Made by a program: the position numbers and the translations under genes. Below, one piece after another: positions 10,478 to 24,555 of a DNA stretch of 64,000 nt. Location: the NCBI GenBank assembly GCA_029204225.1, contig CM055111.1, positions 42,160,815-42,224,814 of the forward strand. Reading direction: 5' to 3'. This DNA comes from Diphasiastrum complanatum. Its lineage: Eukaryota; Streptophyta; Lycopodiopsida; Lycopodiales; Lycopodiaceae. Every line of letters starts with the position of its first letter. Within the stretch, counting starts at the first letter, position 1. The notes under the pieces are model-generated. The model did no database searches. It had not been told where the DNA came from and saw only the letters and a list, made by a program, of their open reading frames with translations.

Positions 10478-11914
10478 ATGTTCAAATCTAAATTCTTGAG
10501 AGTCACAAGTTACATTTGTAGAATCATATCACAAGTTTTGTTTCACATGGCATCAATAGGTGGCATCCTATTGAAGGCAAGTAAGGATCTTAAGTGCAAC
10601 CTTTGTGGCAAGGGAGGATATTTTTCCTCAAGATGCTACAAAAAGAAGACCAATCCATCCAAGGATAACCAAAGCAAGGGGGCCGAGGTGAAAGATGGAG
10701 CTTCAAGTTCGAAATGCAAATACAAAAAGGACAAATCCAAGGGAAGGTGTTTCCTTTGTGGAAAGGTGAATGAGGCTTGGAGTCTCACAAGGACTTGCAA
10801 CAATTGCCTTCAAGAGTCCATCACAACACATGTCAAAACTTTTGAAATTTTTTATTGGGAAGTGCATTGTTTGGTTCAAGATGCAAAGGTAGATGTCACT
10901 TTCATGAAAGTAGCTTGGATTTATGTCATGCCCTTGGAGAGTAGTTTGCTTGGAACTTTGGATAAGTTCAAACTTATTGTTATTATCCAAGAGAAATCAA
11001 TCAAGAATAAGGAGCAATCACAAAATGAAAATAGTTTCATTTATGCTATCATGTCAACTTATGAAGAACCATATTGCTTTGAAGAGATTTTTGTATCTCA
11101 AAGGTGGATTAAGCCAATACTAGTTGAGTGTGATGCCTTAAAATATAGCAAAGCATATTTTCCTTGTAAACTTACATTGGATATGAAGTCAAGAAAATGG
11201 AAATGTCTTCATAATGTAGATTCTTTTGGTTTCAATAAGATCATGAATGATGTATTCATTCATAAAGATGAAAATTGTAAGTTTTCAATCTTAAAGGCAA
11301 GTTGTAAACTTCTTATGAGAATAAGTGAAGCATCCAAAGTGGACACTTATATCCATAAGCAAGTAGTTAGCCTTATTGAGATGGAAATACCTTTTGATTT
11401 CAATATTAGAAAAATCATGCCAAGTTGTGGTGATTTTTGGACTTATGTTTCTAGCATAAGTAATCTTGATAATCATAGGAAGTGCATATTTTATGGTCAT
11501 AGTTGTTGTGATCATTATGAGACATGGAGATCTCGGATTTCCATCAAGAAGGAGCACCATGAAGAGGATCTTAAAGAGTCATCTCAAGGTTCAAGTGTGC
11601 CAAGGATTGAGGAGGAGAAACCTTCTCAAGTTGTGATTCCAAAAAGAAACTCAAGAAACATGGTTGAGCCCATGTGGCTCACATTTCAAGGGAAAGAGGA
11701 GCATATCTCATGTGATCTTTGTGATCCTAATAAGTCAAGAAGAAATCTTTATCTCCTCATAGAGGAGCATGCACATGAAGAAGGAGCAAGCCTCAAGGTC
11801 AAGCATCTACATGAAATTTGGAAAGAATTAATTTTGGAGGTGCTAGCATGGTGCAAAGCTCTCAAGTTCATCAAATATGTCAACATCAAAGAAGCACTAT
11901 CATGGATATGGTGA
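10478..11914 (+). CDS. Gag-like zinc-knuckle protein of the nested element
   Basis: Intact ORF of about 478 codons from the first ATG (10478). A second good ATG at 10547 (MASIGG) would drop an uninformative 23-residue head. Near residue 40 (from 10478) lies CNLCGKGGYFSSRC, a CX2CX4(H)X4C knuckle with Tyr in the His position, then a Lys/Ser-rich segment and CFLCGK, a half knuckle. No UBN2/gag capsid fold is recognisable upstream. The remaining 350 residues are rich in Lys, Ile and Cys, have no recognised domain, and include CDLCDPNKSRRN near the C-terminus. It ends 136 bp before the 3' LTR. A frame open this long in AT-rich sequence implies recent or ongoing selection. A role as a nucleic-acid-binding gag-type protein is inferred from the knuckles and position only. 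Confidence 0.7.
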   Translation: MFKSKFLRVTSYICRIISQVLFHMASIGGILLKASKDLKCNLCGKGGYFSSRCYKKKTNPSKDNQSKGAEVKDGASSSKCKYKKDKSKGRCFLCGKVNEAWSLTRTCNNCLQESITTHVKTFEIFYWEVHCLVQDAKVDVTFMKVAWIYVMPLESSLLGTLDKFKLIVIIQEKSIKNKEQSQNENSFIYAIMSTYEEPYCFEEIFVSQRWIKPILVECDALKYSKAYFPCKLTLDMKSRKWKCLHNVDSFGFNKIMNDVFIHKDENCKFSILKASCKLLMRISEASKVDTYIHKQVVSLIEMEIPFDFNIRKIMPSCGDFWTYVSSISNLDNHRKCIFYGHSCCDHYETWRSRISIKKEHHEEDLKESSQGSSVPRIEEEKPSQVVIPKRNSRNMVEPMWLTFQGKEEHISCDLCDPNKSRRNLYLLIEEHAHEEGASLKVKHLHEIWKELILEVLAWCKALKFIKYVNIKEALSWIW

Positions 11915-12050
11915 TTTTGGATCAACATCAAGCTCATTGGCTGATATTCACACCTTTTGAACTAGCAAAGACCAATTCAGCCCATGGAGTCAAGTTCAAG
12001 ATCATCATGTTTTTATCAAGCTATATTTACCAAGCTAGATTTTTGAGGAG

Positions 12051-12884
12051 TGTGAAAAATGCAAAAATTATGCTTGGTCAAGGCCAAATCTATGTATATA
12101 GGATGATTACACATGTGTGGAGCCTGTTCCCACATGTGAAATAAATGTACTTTTTATGTAGTACATTCATATAGCTTGTACATATAGTTTAAGTCAAGTT
12201 CTATTGACTAAAAAGGCCAAAATCATGTTTTTTAGTCATATGCCACATGGCATCAATCTAGAGATTGCATGAAGCCACATCATGAGATAAGGTGTCAAAA
12301 CCCATGTGTAGAGGTCTAATCACACGTGTGGAATAAGTTGAGGAAGTCGAATTTGCACTTCTAGAAGAGTTTTTCCTAGTTCTCTACTTAGAAGAAAAAT
12401 GGACCAAAAGTGCTCAAAATAGAAGGTTTTGTCCAAGTGTTAATTTTGCATGATGAATCATCACATGACAAAGCACCCTCACACATGTGAGATTAGAGGG
12501 ATGATCAGTACCACGAGCTCCCACTTTTTGTATATATAGAGCCACATTTGGCCATAATCATAAAGCAACACCAATCTTGGTTTTGGAGGCAATTCTTGTC
12601 AATTTCATCATTTGTCTTGATTTTTCTTGATAGTTTTGAGTTCCTATCATATTATACTTTGATTTTAGGCTGGAGTCCGTACTCTGACAGGTTTTCACAT
12701 GTGTGAAACCAGCAAGTACAATTCCCTTTCATTTATGATTGTTCTTGTTAGATTTTCTCATCTAAATTTGATCTAGATTGATTTAAATCTTGTGTAGATT
12801 GATAGATCAATTGTATCTAACATCCAATCACTCTTGTGGATCATTTTAGGATTCATTCTTGGTCCAATTTTGTAGATTTCCACA
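12051..12884 (+). repeat. 3' LTR of nested element
   Basis: Opens TGTGAAAAATGC, closes CCACA, 834 bp, about 97% identical to the 5' LTR by hand count. A weak purine stretch (TTTTGAGGAG, 12041-12050) precedes it as polypurine tract. It is followed by the target duplication GTGGT at 12885-12889. Confidence 0.93.
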
Positions 12885-14091
12885 GTGGTGTTATTGGATT
12901 GGATTTGTTGTTTCCATTGGTCAGCATGCTTCCAGAGTACATGGAAAGGAAGAGTGACATTGGCTTGTAGTAAATCTTCCCAAACTTCGGTACCTTCAAG
13001 AATTTTGCTTTCAAAGGGCTTGTGAGGTATGTTATGGTAAGTAGAAGATTGTTGGTCTGCATTGCTGTTTTGTTGGCGATACTGATGATGCAGCCGAATT
13101 TCTTTAGATGGGTGAGGGTAAACTATCGTGGTTGAAACTTCACTTGGAGGAACAGCCTACGGCTGAGTTTTGCTGGGTGCAAGTGTAGGGGCTTGGCGTT
13201 GGGTTAGTGCCCGAGTCAAGACTCAAGCAGGATAAGTTTCAATGGGTAAGGTTCCTACTTGCACTGAACAGACAGGAGTAGTTGGCTTAGATCGAGATGG
13301 ATAGTCCTTTACGTGATGTCCAATACCACAGTTTTCACAAGCTGGAGGAAAACGGAGTTTATCTGGGCAGCGAATACTAGGATGTTTACCTGCACAAATA
13401 AAACATTCTCGTATTGTGGGTAGTTGATGTGCGACAAAGACAGCTTGGTTTGGATTGTAAGCTTGTCGTTTCAGTAGAGTACTGTGGTTGAGTATTGTCT
13501 TCCACATAGTAGGTGGCCGAATCGATGGTATTCGAATCAAGATAATGGACAGCGTTTTGTGGGGCAGGTTGGTTAACTACAAACTGTTGACGTGGTGATG
13601 GGTATTGATTTGGTGCAGTTGGTCGTGGTTGGTAGACCACTGGTCATGGCACAGGCTGTTGTGGAGGGTAAGGATGGTAAGCTCGATAGATGGTGGGTCT
13701 GGTGGCTACTGGGAAATGGTTTCGTAGTTGAGGGCATTCATTAGTAGTGTGATGCCGTGAGTAGATTGGACACCAGACATTTTCCCTTGCTGAAAAGGAT
13801 TTCTCAGCAATCTGTTTCATGGCGGTTTGGAAATCGGCAATGAGTTTATCCATATGAGATTGTTGAGCTTTTTGCCAGGTTTCCATTTGATGTAGAAGCT
13901 CAAAAGATTGAGAAATTTTGTCAGACTTCGGGTGATTAGGATGGTCCAGATTCTTAGATTTCTTTTCACGATGGTCAAACTCATCGTCGGAATCTTCGTC
14001 TTCCTCACGGATAGCATCGGTCATCACATCTTTAAGTTGATCATAAAGGTCAACTGGTTTGAGTTCACGGCGGATGTTTTTCGTGCTAGAC
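12885..14091 (-). pseudogene. Gypsy copy G3: C-terminal gag with two zinc knuckles
   Basis: Minus-strand gag, read downward from 14091: KNIRRELKPVDLYDQLKDV, an acidic EEDEDSDDEFDHREKKSKN patch, a Gln-rich helical stretch, then CPIYSRHHTTNECPQL, a Pro/Gln-rich region, and the nucleocapsid motifs CFICAGKHPSIRCPDK and CENCGIGHHVKDYP (13300-13420). The frame then continues into WEDLLQANVTLPFHVLWKH and QQIQSNN, stopping exactly at the nested element insertion. There are stops at about 13634 and 13205. G4 carries the same region with a deletion after the first knuckle half. Confidence 0.85.
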
Positions 14092-14907
14092 TGTACCAAA
14101 GATAGTCGTTATTCAAGTGCCGAAAAAAAGTATTCACGACAGATGAATAAGATTAAGACAGTTCTTTAGAGCATGCTTTACAGATACACAGCAAACGACT
14201 GTAATGCACTAGAGAGTCTGTCTAATCAGAGAGTAGTTCATGTAATGCGTTAGAGACTGTTAACAGACTCAAGATCACTCACACTCAGCAGTGCGGAGAA
14301 CAGATTTAAGAGAGAATAACTCACAGAACTCTATTCACTTCTTCAATCTCTTACATATGCATAAACTCTTCTCTCTCGATGCTCGAAACTGAAGTGTGAG
14401 ATCAATATATGTTCTACGGGGCGAACAAACACACCTCTTAAACAATACGTGTGTCGCTCCCACGAAAGGGTCTAGTTAACAATCAGACTATGTATACGGT
14501 CAATCATACCATGAAAGGTATATCTAACTAAGAGTTATAGTTACTCTAGTTTAACATGTCTTTTCGTATCTAGTCGTTTTGTGTGGACGACCTAGTAAAG
14601 GTTATCCAAGGCAATGTCTTTCCTATTAAAGATCTTGCCCTTAATTACAAGGCAAGTACTTAGGAGATATATTCCCGAAAAATGACTTAGGCCTCTTCAT
14701 GATTTATACTTAACCAGCTCATATCTTCATTTTCGAGAATATCATGCCATATTTATGTTGATATTCAATTTTTAACAATAAGGTGGCATCACATATATCC
14801 CCTTCCTCAAATGTGAAACGTCCTCGTGAACATAACATCTTCTTTTTGAGGATTATCATGCCATATTTATGTTGATATTCAATTTTTAACAATAAGGTGG
14901 CATCACA
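14092..14907 (-). mobile_element. Internally deleted LTR-element remnant inside G3 gag
   Basis: Minus orientation. A full LTR starts TGTGATGCC at 14793 and runs down to TGGTACA at 14092 (about 702 bp). Upstream of it lie a polypurine-like GAGGAAGGGGATATA (about 14794-14810), some 40 bp of internal 3' sequence, and then only the first 72 bp or so of a second LTR copy (14907-14836), also opening TGTGATGCC. So this is a 5' LTR head joined by deletion to the internal 3' end plus the 3' LTR. No flanking duplication is visible, and about 140 bp of gag present in G4 (34340-34480) is missing here, so the junction was later rearranged. Confidence 0.7.
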
Positions 14908-15217
14908 ATGGACTCTGAGTCTGTTTGGATGGTTTGAAACACTTGATGAGAGCATCCTTGAGGGTGTTCCAAGAAGCAAGATCAGGAGCTTCGAGATTCA
15001 AGTACCACTCCTTGGCGGTTCCATAGAGTACCATGGGAAATAGGCGAAGCTTTTCAGTTTCAGAGGTATCTCCATAAAAACGGCATGCATTATCAAAGTC
15101 TTGGAGAAATTGGACTAGGTCACATTCTCCATCGTACTTTGGTGCATCGATACGTGGAATTCTTTGTTCTAGTCGTGGAGGAGCCAGATTAGAAGATTCA
15201 GCACAGTCACGAGACAT
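14908..15217 (-). pseudogene. Gypsy copy G3: N-terminal gag
   Basis: Starts at the ATG at 15217 (MSRDCAESSN), chosen because G4 has the same start at 34028. It encodes RIDAPKYDGECDLVQFLQDF, RFYGDTSETEKLRLFPM and GTAKEWYLNLEAPDLASWNT, the typical capsid-like retrotransposon gag fold (helical, with an AKEWY-type motif). It is cut after about 103 codons by the LTR remnant at 14907. Confidence 0.85.
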
Positions 15218-15948
15218 GATGCAGAATACAGATGAGCAGGTTAGTACTGTACTTGGCAAAAAGGCAGTTTGCTTGCAGACTTGATAGTGTAGGACAAAAA
15301 ACTGATCTTTCTGGTCATGATAGAATTGGTGGACAGGCTGAGAAATCGTGGAGAGGCAGATAAATCGAATTGTAATACTCGCGAATTCTGACAGGGAGTT
15401 CTGAATGTCAGAATAGTGATTTTTTTAGATTTTCTGAAGAAAAAAAATTGTACTTTTAGAATTCATGGGTAGGACAGGAAAATTGTACTCTTTGAGAACG
15501 ATTTCTTAGGCTTGATGGCGAATTCTAACAGAGAGGTTTGACTGGCAGATAGAGAATATGAAAAAAAATTTGACTTTATGATAGTAAACAGGCAAAATCT
15601 TTGAGATAGAATTTGCAGAGCTGTTGGAGGACTGATCTTGATGAGATCTAGCCTCAGTGAAGTCGGCGAATTCTAGGACAAAGATTTGGGTGAGAAATAA
15701 GGGATTTTGACAGTATATCAAGCTGTTTTCTCATAATCTGATTGTGGTCAGAATTCGTGGAGGTGATAAAATAAAAGATCGGGTTGTTGCTTTCTCCCAA
15801 CTTGATAAGTTGCTCCGCAGCTCGTGTAGGACCTGGAGAGATGACTCGTGCTGTTTGTTGGTAGATAGAGACAGGCAAACAAGCAAACATACAACACGGA
15901 AGCAAGGAAACAAAAAGGAGAAGAAGGTAGGTAAAAAATACTTAAAAA
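15218..15948 (-). other. Untranslated leader of gypsy copy G3
   Basis: About 730 bases between primer-binding site and gag start. No ORF is conserved between this copy and the homologous leader of G4 (33213-34027), although the sequences align clearly (for example around 15600-15700 and 33560-33660). Confidence 0.75.
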
Positions 15949-15963
15949 GCGACAACGGCGCCA
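15949..15963 (-). other. Primer-binding site (tRNA-Asp type) of G3
   Basis: Minus strand reads TGGCGCCGTTGTCGC one base after the LTR end. It resembles the TGGCGCCGTTGCC site used by plant Athila/Tat-like gypsy elements, complementary to the 3' end of tRNA-Asp. G4 has a decayed version at 33199. Confidence 0.75.
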
Positions 15964-15964
15964 A

Positions 15965-16638
15965 TGTTGGAAGTATTTCCAGTTCGTGCGGTGGTTGGAT
16001 CTACTTACGAGTGTAGTATAGGGATGTAGAGATTCGTCCACTTTCTAAGTTTCTACAACAAGCTTCAACGGAAATACAGGAAAGATCAACAAACATGAGA
16101 GCACTAAGGCTTACCCAACTAGTGCCCAAAACGGAAATAAAGCTAATTAGAAACAACAATTTAAATCCTTGCTAAGGCAAACCCAACTAGCAAGATTGCT
16201 AAACTAAGACCTAAATTAACACCCAGAAGGTTTGAAAGATGAATTGCGGCTAACTAGATAAACCAATAGAAACATGCCACAATAATCCAATGAAAGGAGG
16301 CAAGAGGAGGCCCGAGCACCTTCCCTGCTATGCACCTTGTTGTTTACAAGGCAAATACCTCTCCTTTTATGGCAAGGAGAGTCTTCCATAAGTATCTACT
16401 AACTTATGGGACTAATCTGTTTTTAGCCTTTCTAGAACTTCTAACTTAGGATTTAGAACTAGGGGAACTTAAGATAAAATATTTCTAATCTTAAGTTTCC
16501 TAAGTCTAAGTTCTAAATCTAAGTTTAAGCTATTTTACTATTATTTAAGCTTCTACTCATGGGCTTACAAAACACATATGCCATGGTTGAAATTTATTGA
16601 CAGATACTCATACGTGGACTTACAAAACACATGCCACA
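15965..16638 (-). repeat. 5' LTR of gypsy copy G3
   Basis: In minus orientation it closes ...CTTCCAACA at 15965, adjacent to the primer site. The outer end is uncertain: both TGGCATATGTG near 16585 and TGTGGCATGTG at 16638 are possible, because an ACTTACAAAACACAT block is duplicated there. The last 250 bp match the partial LTR of G4 (33016-33197). No matching 3' LTR is in the window because the copy is truncated at 4815. Confidence 0.7.
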
Positions 16639-17444
16639 GAGTTTTATTTCTTTCTTTTTATTTTCTCTGTGTTAGCACAGTTGCTAACATTGTCAGTCAC
16701 TAAATCTGACTCAGATATATCCATAAAAATCTCTGGGAGAGTTACTGATGGAAAAATCACCAAATTTGAGTGTATGTGAGGGTTCATAGAGGCAGAATTT
16801 TTGGAACCTTCTCAAGGCATCAAGATCTCATAACCAACATTCGCAGACACCATTTTTAGACTCATGGCAGTAAAAATTACCCCGTTCGCATGGTCAGATT
16901 AAAAATAAGGTATATAGAAAAGTGGTGCAAGAGTTCACTTCTTAAGAGAGTAACCCTCACAGAACTCTATTGAACCCTAATAGAACCCTTGCAGGGCAGT
17001 CAAATCACCTACTAAACCTTCGTAGACTTTTTTGGAGTCTTATAATTTTGAGAAGAAGGTTTCTGCCAATTTTGGTAAAGAACTGAACTGGGAAAAGTGC
17101 ACTTCTCCTAATACGCACTCTAATTGCCCTCTAGATTAGGGAGAAATTCGATTCATTTGGCACTTCATACAACGAAGCTCTGCCGAGATTTTTTGTGAAT
17201 TCCAAAGTCCTCTGATTGTGACCAAACTTTGCATACACTTCCATCTACTATCATAACCACCTACCATACACTCATCGCGCACTCATTTCCAGTCCCGTTC
17301 ACGTGATATCCACTTTTCCAATTTTTGAAAGCCTTTTCCACTGTTTTTACTCCCTTTACCCTTCCTTGAAAGCCTTTTCCTGCTTTTCTCCATCTCCATC
17401 TTCGACAACATCCCTGTTACCTCTTAATCTGATCCACTTATGTT
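16639..17444. other. Non-coding stretch upstream of an unassigned ORF
   Basis: No supported gene. The last 150 bases are CT-rich (CTTTTCCTGCTTTTCTCC near 17366), resembling a plant 5' UTR preceding the ATG at 17445. Confidence 0.4.
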
Positions 17445-19795
17445 ATGGCTTCTCCTTCCAGACCTCACAACGCACCATCCAGTCCATCTGACGAAACAAA
17501 CCCCAAGGACATCATCATTAATGACGTGCCTACTAACATGCTAATCCAGCCACTACCCTTGGACTCCTTGGTCACGCCATGGGTCCAGGCAGCTGAACCT
17601 CTCCTGCAAGCCATGGGCATCTACCCACAGCTCTTAACTGCCGCCCTTAACATGCAGCTAGTCCTCATGGCCTACGCCAAGTGGGACAAGAAAAAAAATC
17701 GTTTCTACATACCGTACAATGACATACTGCATCGTGTGCGTGTCAATGCTGACTCACTAGCGACAATAGAAATTGTCACTGGCCAAAAATCTTCTCATTG
17801 AGGTGCCCCTGCTCTCATCCAACCGTATATAAATCCACATGGCCCTAAAATACAGACAACGACTAACAATGGTTATTTGCTAGAGGCTATCAATAACCCC
17901 ATCATTCAATCCATTGTCTATCTGCTCAATAACTTCCTAGTCATTTCCAACTTGCGCGCATCCAATCTAACCTTCTGAGCCAAATCATGGAATCCTATAA
18001 GGAATTTCCTTGCCCCTCTGTAGTATCCTATGAGTGGTCCACCTTTGTCCTCGCTGAACTAAGGCAGGCCATTAAACCCAACTCGCGTGACTGAATAGCC
18101 GCCGGGCTCATTCTAAGTAACCTTGTCTGTGTCCTTCTCAAACAGAAGCTTCTTTCCACCGTCATCCCACACGCTAACCTCTATCCCCTTTCCACTGCTA
18201 CTACCTCCACTCACTCAGTTGCAACTAGCACACTAGCCAGCAAATGCATGCGTGGCGCTGCCTCCACCTCTCTAGCTCTCCACCCACAAGACAGTGCGCT
18301 AACCCTCAACCACGTCCTGATACCACTTCTTCTACTTCCACTACCACCATCACCGCACAACCATCCATTGTTGTTGCCAATTTTGTTCCTATTGTTCCCA
18401 TCTCTCCACCCCCCCCCCATCGTTATTCCAGTTTCAGTTCCGTCATCCATCACTATCGCTTCTTCCATCCCCCCTCCCATCTCCATCCCATTCACCCAGT
18501 TCAACCCAGATGACTCCCAAATCTTGCCTAACACCCTCCAATGGATGAGTATTATTGACAATGCTTCTCCCACTCACGCCTCCATTATCGACACCACCCT
18601 GCAATTTCCTTCCATCCCTCTTGTTCCCTCTTTTGAGCAATCCGTTTTCACCCTCATTTCCAGCACCGCCACTCCTCTCACACCCCCTGCAGAAGCTGGC
18701 GAGGGCGACAAACCGATGAAGCATTTGTTTAAACAACATATATCAGATCTCCTCAGCGCGCTAATCCTACATAGCCCGATGATATGGTCGAGCCAGAAGA
18801 TCTCATTGAAGATGATACAGCTACGGATGTGCAAATAATTCCACCACCATAGCAGCAAGCACCAACACAACAACCCATATCGGCCGTGCCAATGGATATT
18901 CACTCAGCGTCCAACTTTTGGACACATTTTTCCAGGACGTGATTGCCACCAAAATGATATTGGATGGCCGGATGGTAAAACTGGCTACCGACAACACGAA
19001 GCTGCGAGCGAAACTCACGAAGCTCTAGCAAGACCTGCAAATAGCCAGTCAATATGAGCAGGAAGAAAAGGATGAGGTTCGAAGGCTAAAACAGCATGAA
19101 GATAGCCTCCAAAACTACATCTCGAGCCTCTCCAAGCCGTGATGGACGCCTCTTCACAAGACCATGAGCTCAAGCAAGCGGCAACATAGCGACTAGCCCC
19201 CCTCCAGGCACAATTACAAATCTACGAAATAGAGAATACTCACCTAGGAGGGGAGGTGCAAACCTTACAAGGAGATAAGGCCGCTTAGTTAGCACAACCT
19301 ATACTGGCAGATCGGCCTCTCACACAAGCTGAGATGAACCTATACAGGCAACATGCTTGAGACGTTGAATTGGCCAAGAATCCATTCGGAGTACGGGTGG
19401 AAGATGGACGTAGACGCCAAGAGCGCTCTCGTTCAGTTTTCCAAAGTCTATGGGAATTGCCCCAATCCAACAGTCCGCGCGGCCGCACAATATGCCCGGG
19501 ACTTAGAGTTTTTTTTATGGGTGTCGCCACCAAATGGGACGACTTCCTCCCATGCATCTGTTTTGACCTGAATACGGCCCTGGCATCGTAGAAAGTTGAA
19601 GACCAACTGCTAGTGGCCCAAGTGTACTATAGAGCAGCACTCCTCGGCGAACCATGGACCTCAAGATTTCATGCTTCGATTGAACAATATTGGTTAACGG
19701 GCATCCATAAGTCCTTCTACTCTACCAAGGACAAGAAGAGCACCACAAGGTTGGACTTCATGGAAGAAGTCACCGGATACCTCATCAACTGAAGA
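17445..19795 (+). pseudogene. Unassigned decayed coding region with coiled-coil segment
   Basis: The first frame (17445-17801) starts MASPSRPHNAPSSPS and includes LDSLVTPWVQAAEPLLQAMG and RFYIPYNDILHRVRVNADSL. After a stop, protein-like sequence continues in changing frames: YEWSTFVLAELRQAIKPN (about 18030), a long Pro/Ser/Thr-rich part (18180-18700), a heptad-like region (NTKLRAKLTKL, QEEKDEVRRLKQHEDSLQNY, 18985-19125), QAQLQIYEIENTHLGGEVQ (19205), VYGNCPNPTVRAAAQYARDL (19448-19507) and EDQLLVAQVYYRAALLG (19598). At least four frame changes and several stops make it a pseudogene of perhaps 750 residues. I recognise no domain. Layout (globular head, Pro-rich spacer, coiled coil, globular tail) would fit a retroelement structural or accessory protein, but that is inference. 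Confidence 0.5.
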
Positions 19796-23170
<3,375 letters not shown>

Positions 23171-23255
23171 GCCGAGTTGGCTCAGTTCATTAGCTTGGCA
23201 TCCGAAGTTTCTTTGATCCCTCGATTTAAGCCCCCATTGGAAACCAAGATACATT
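23171..23255 (+). repeat. tRNA-derived SINE head, single copy
   Basis: GAGTTGGCTCAGTTCATTAG resembles a polymerase III A box with its context, and CGATTTAAGCCCC is a decayed B box. The tail CATTGGAAACCAAGATACAT matches the array at 54721-54980. It is flanked by unrelated sequence. Confidence 0.55.
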
Positions 23256-23997
23256 CAACCGCTTTGATGCTCATAACAAATCTTTGGCCCGGAGACACAA
23301 TAGGAAGTAAATTGAACTTTAGGGTTTAGGGTAGGGTTGAGTTAATGTCCTAAATAGCTACCTATCTAGAATAAAGCCAAGGTTTTTTTAAGACTCTAAT
23401 TCATGATGCCCTTTTTGGATCGCTTAATGAGCAGAACGAGTTATTGTTCTGCAACTTAAGCACAAGCCCAAAAAATTCAAGTATTACAATACATGGCAAA
23501 CTTTCAAGTAATGAATAGTGCAAAGATACAAAGGTAGTTACTAGTCCAAAAATTCCACTACATCATAATGTAGATGTTTCTTTGTGTCATAAGTGTCATG
23601 TGATAACACACCATATGTAACCCACTACGTATGCACAATGAAAACCACTGAGCACATGACATTCTTTCCGAGCCTAAAATTTTGGGAGGCCGAACTGGGC
23701 TGAAGAACGTCATGTACTTGGTGTTTCTATAATACATAAAGCTACTTATACCTAGTTGTTTATTTGCACAAATCTACTCTATATCAAGTGTTGTTGGCCA
23801 AGCCTAACTAGGAGCTAAATGTTTCAATATGTCAATGTGACAGAATAGGCTGAGTGAGAAACCTGCTCTTCACGATGTATAAATCGTTGTACCAGTGTGG
23901 AGAAACTTATCAAATGTTCTTTTCATATTTTGAGAGCTTTCTTCTTCTATTCTCTTGTCTTCTTCTATATCTTCTCTCTTGATATTGGTAATTTTAG
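23256..23997. other. No feature recognised
   Basis: AT-rich sequence without supported genes. It ends in a CT-rich run just before an LTR-like unit. Confidence 0.45.
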
Positions 23998-24246
23998 TGT
24001 GTAGAATGCATCCAAACTTGTATGGAATGATTTCACATGTGTGAGGACTGTTTTACAGATGTTGTAGTACAGACATGCATAGTAGGCACTTGGATTTTAT
24101 GATTCAATGTGTATTTTTCATGATTTTACCTAAATTAGCATGCTAGAAGTGAGACTTTCTACATTGTTGATGTTGTGTGATGTGCATCCAATTTAGCCTA
24201 AGATCATAGATCCATTTATGTCATCATTGGATCTGATTTTTTCTCA
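23998..24246 (+). repeat. Orphan LTR-like unit
   Basis: Begins TGTGTAGAATGC and ends TTTTTTCTCA, directly followed by a Met-type primer site. It shares scattered motifs with the LTR at 7732 (for example a FGATGATT-like block followed by CACATGTGTG), suggesting distant kinship. No second copy is seen, and the internal region is cut at about 24555 by another LTR-like unit. Confidence 0.5.
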
Positions 24247-24261
24247 TGGTATCAGAGCAGG
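24247..24261 (+). other. Primer-binding site (tRNA-Met type)
   Basis: TGGTATCAGAGCAGG immediately follows the LTR-like unit. It is followed by about 290 bp of leader without an ORF. Confidence 0.75.
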
Positions 24262-24555
24262 TTACAGGATGAAATTGGAGATAGTGCCAAATATATTACA
24301 AAATTTGAGGGCGCCACTAATTCTAGTGCGAGTTGGTGTGTAGTCTTGATTAAATCTAGTAATTTCATGTGTAGAAAGTGGATCTTTGTGATCATTAGCA
24401 TGTTTCAAGTCAAGTTGGTCAAAAGTAGCCAATTTTGAGTTCTTGTGGTTGGATCATTGATACACAAGTTTCATTTATTGGTGAATAGGCCATTCTTCTA
24501 GAATCTAGATCAAGAAGTCTAGTTTTGCATACAACTTTTGATTCTATAGTATGAA

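Larger units (their letters stand above)
7732..12884 (+). mobile_element. Nested non-autonomous LTR retrotransposon, gag-like ORF only
   Basis: Complete element: 834-bp LTRs at 7732-8565 and 12051-12884, initiator-Met primer-binding site immediately after the 5' LTR, one long ORF (10478-11914), and no protease, integrase, RT or RNase H motif in any frame. The 5-bp direct repeat GTGGT flanks it (7727-7731 and 12885-12889). The interrupted gypsy gag-protease sequence reads on exactly when one GTGGT is removed (compare G4 at 35240-35270). This shows integrase-type insertion into an already present G3. By hand count the LTRs differ at about 25 of 834 positions, so it is much younger than its host copy. 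Gag-only, pol-less elements are known in plants (TR-GAG or LARD type). Mobility would depend on an autonomous copia relative not seen here. Confidence 0.93.

Noticed and set aside
10703-10990. Minus-strand ORF within the pol-less element
   Set aside because: Shadow of the 478-codon plus-strand ORF.
18244-18903. Overlapping open frames on both strands around 18.2-18.9 kb
   Set aside because: They arise from a Pro/Ser/Thr-rich low-complexity stretch; only the plus-strand reading fits the neighbouring coding-like sequence.
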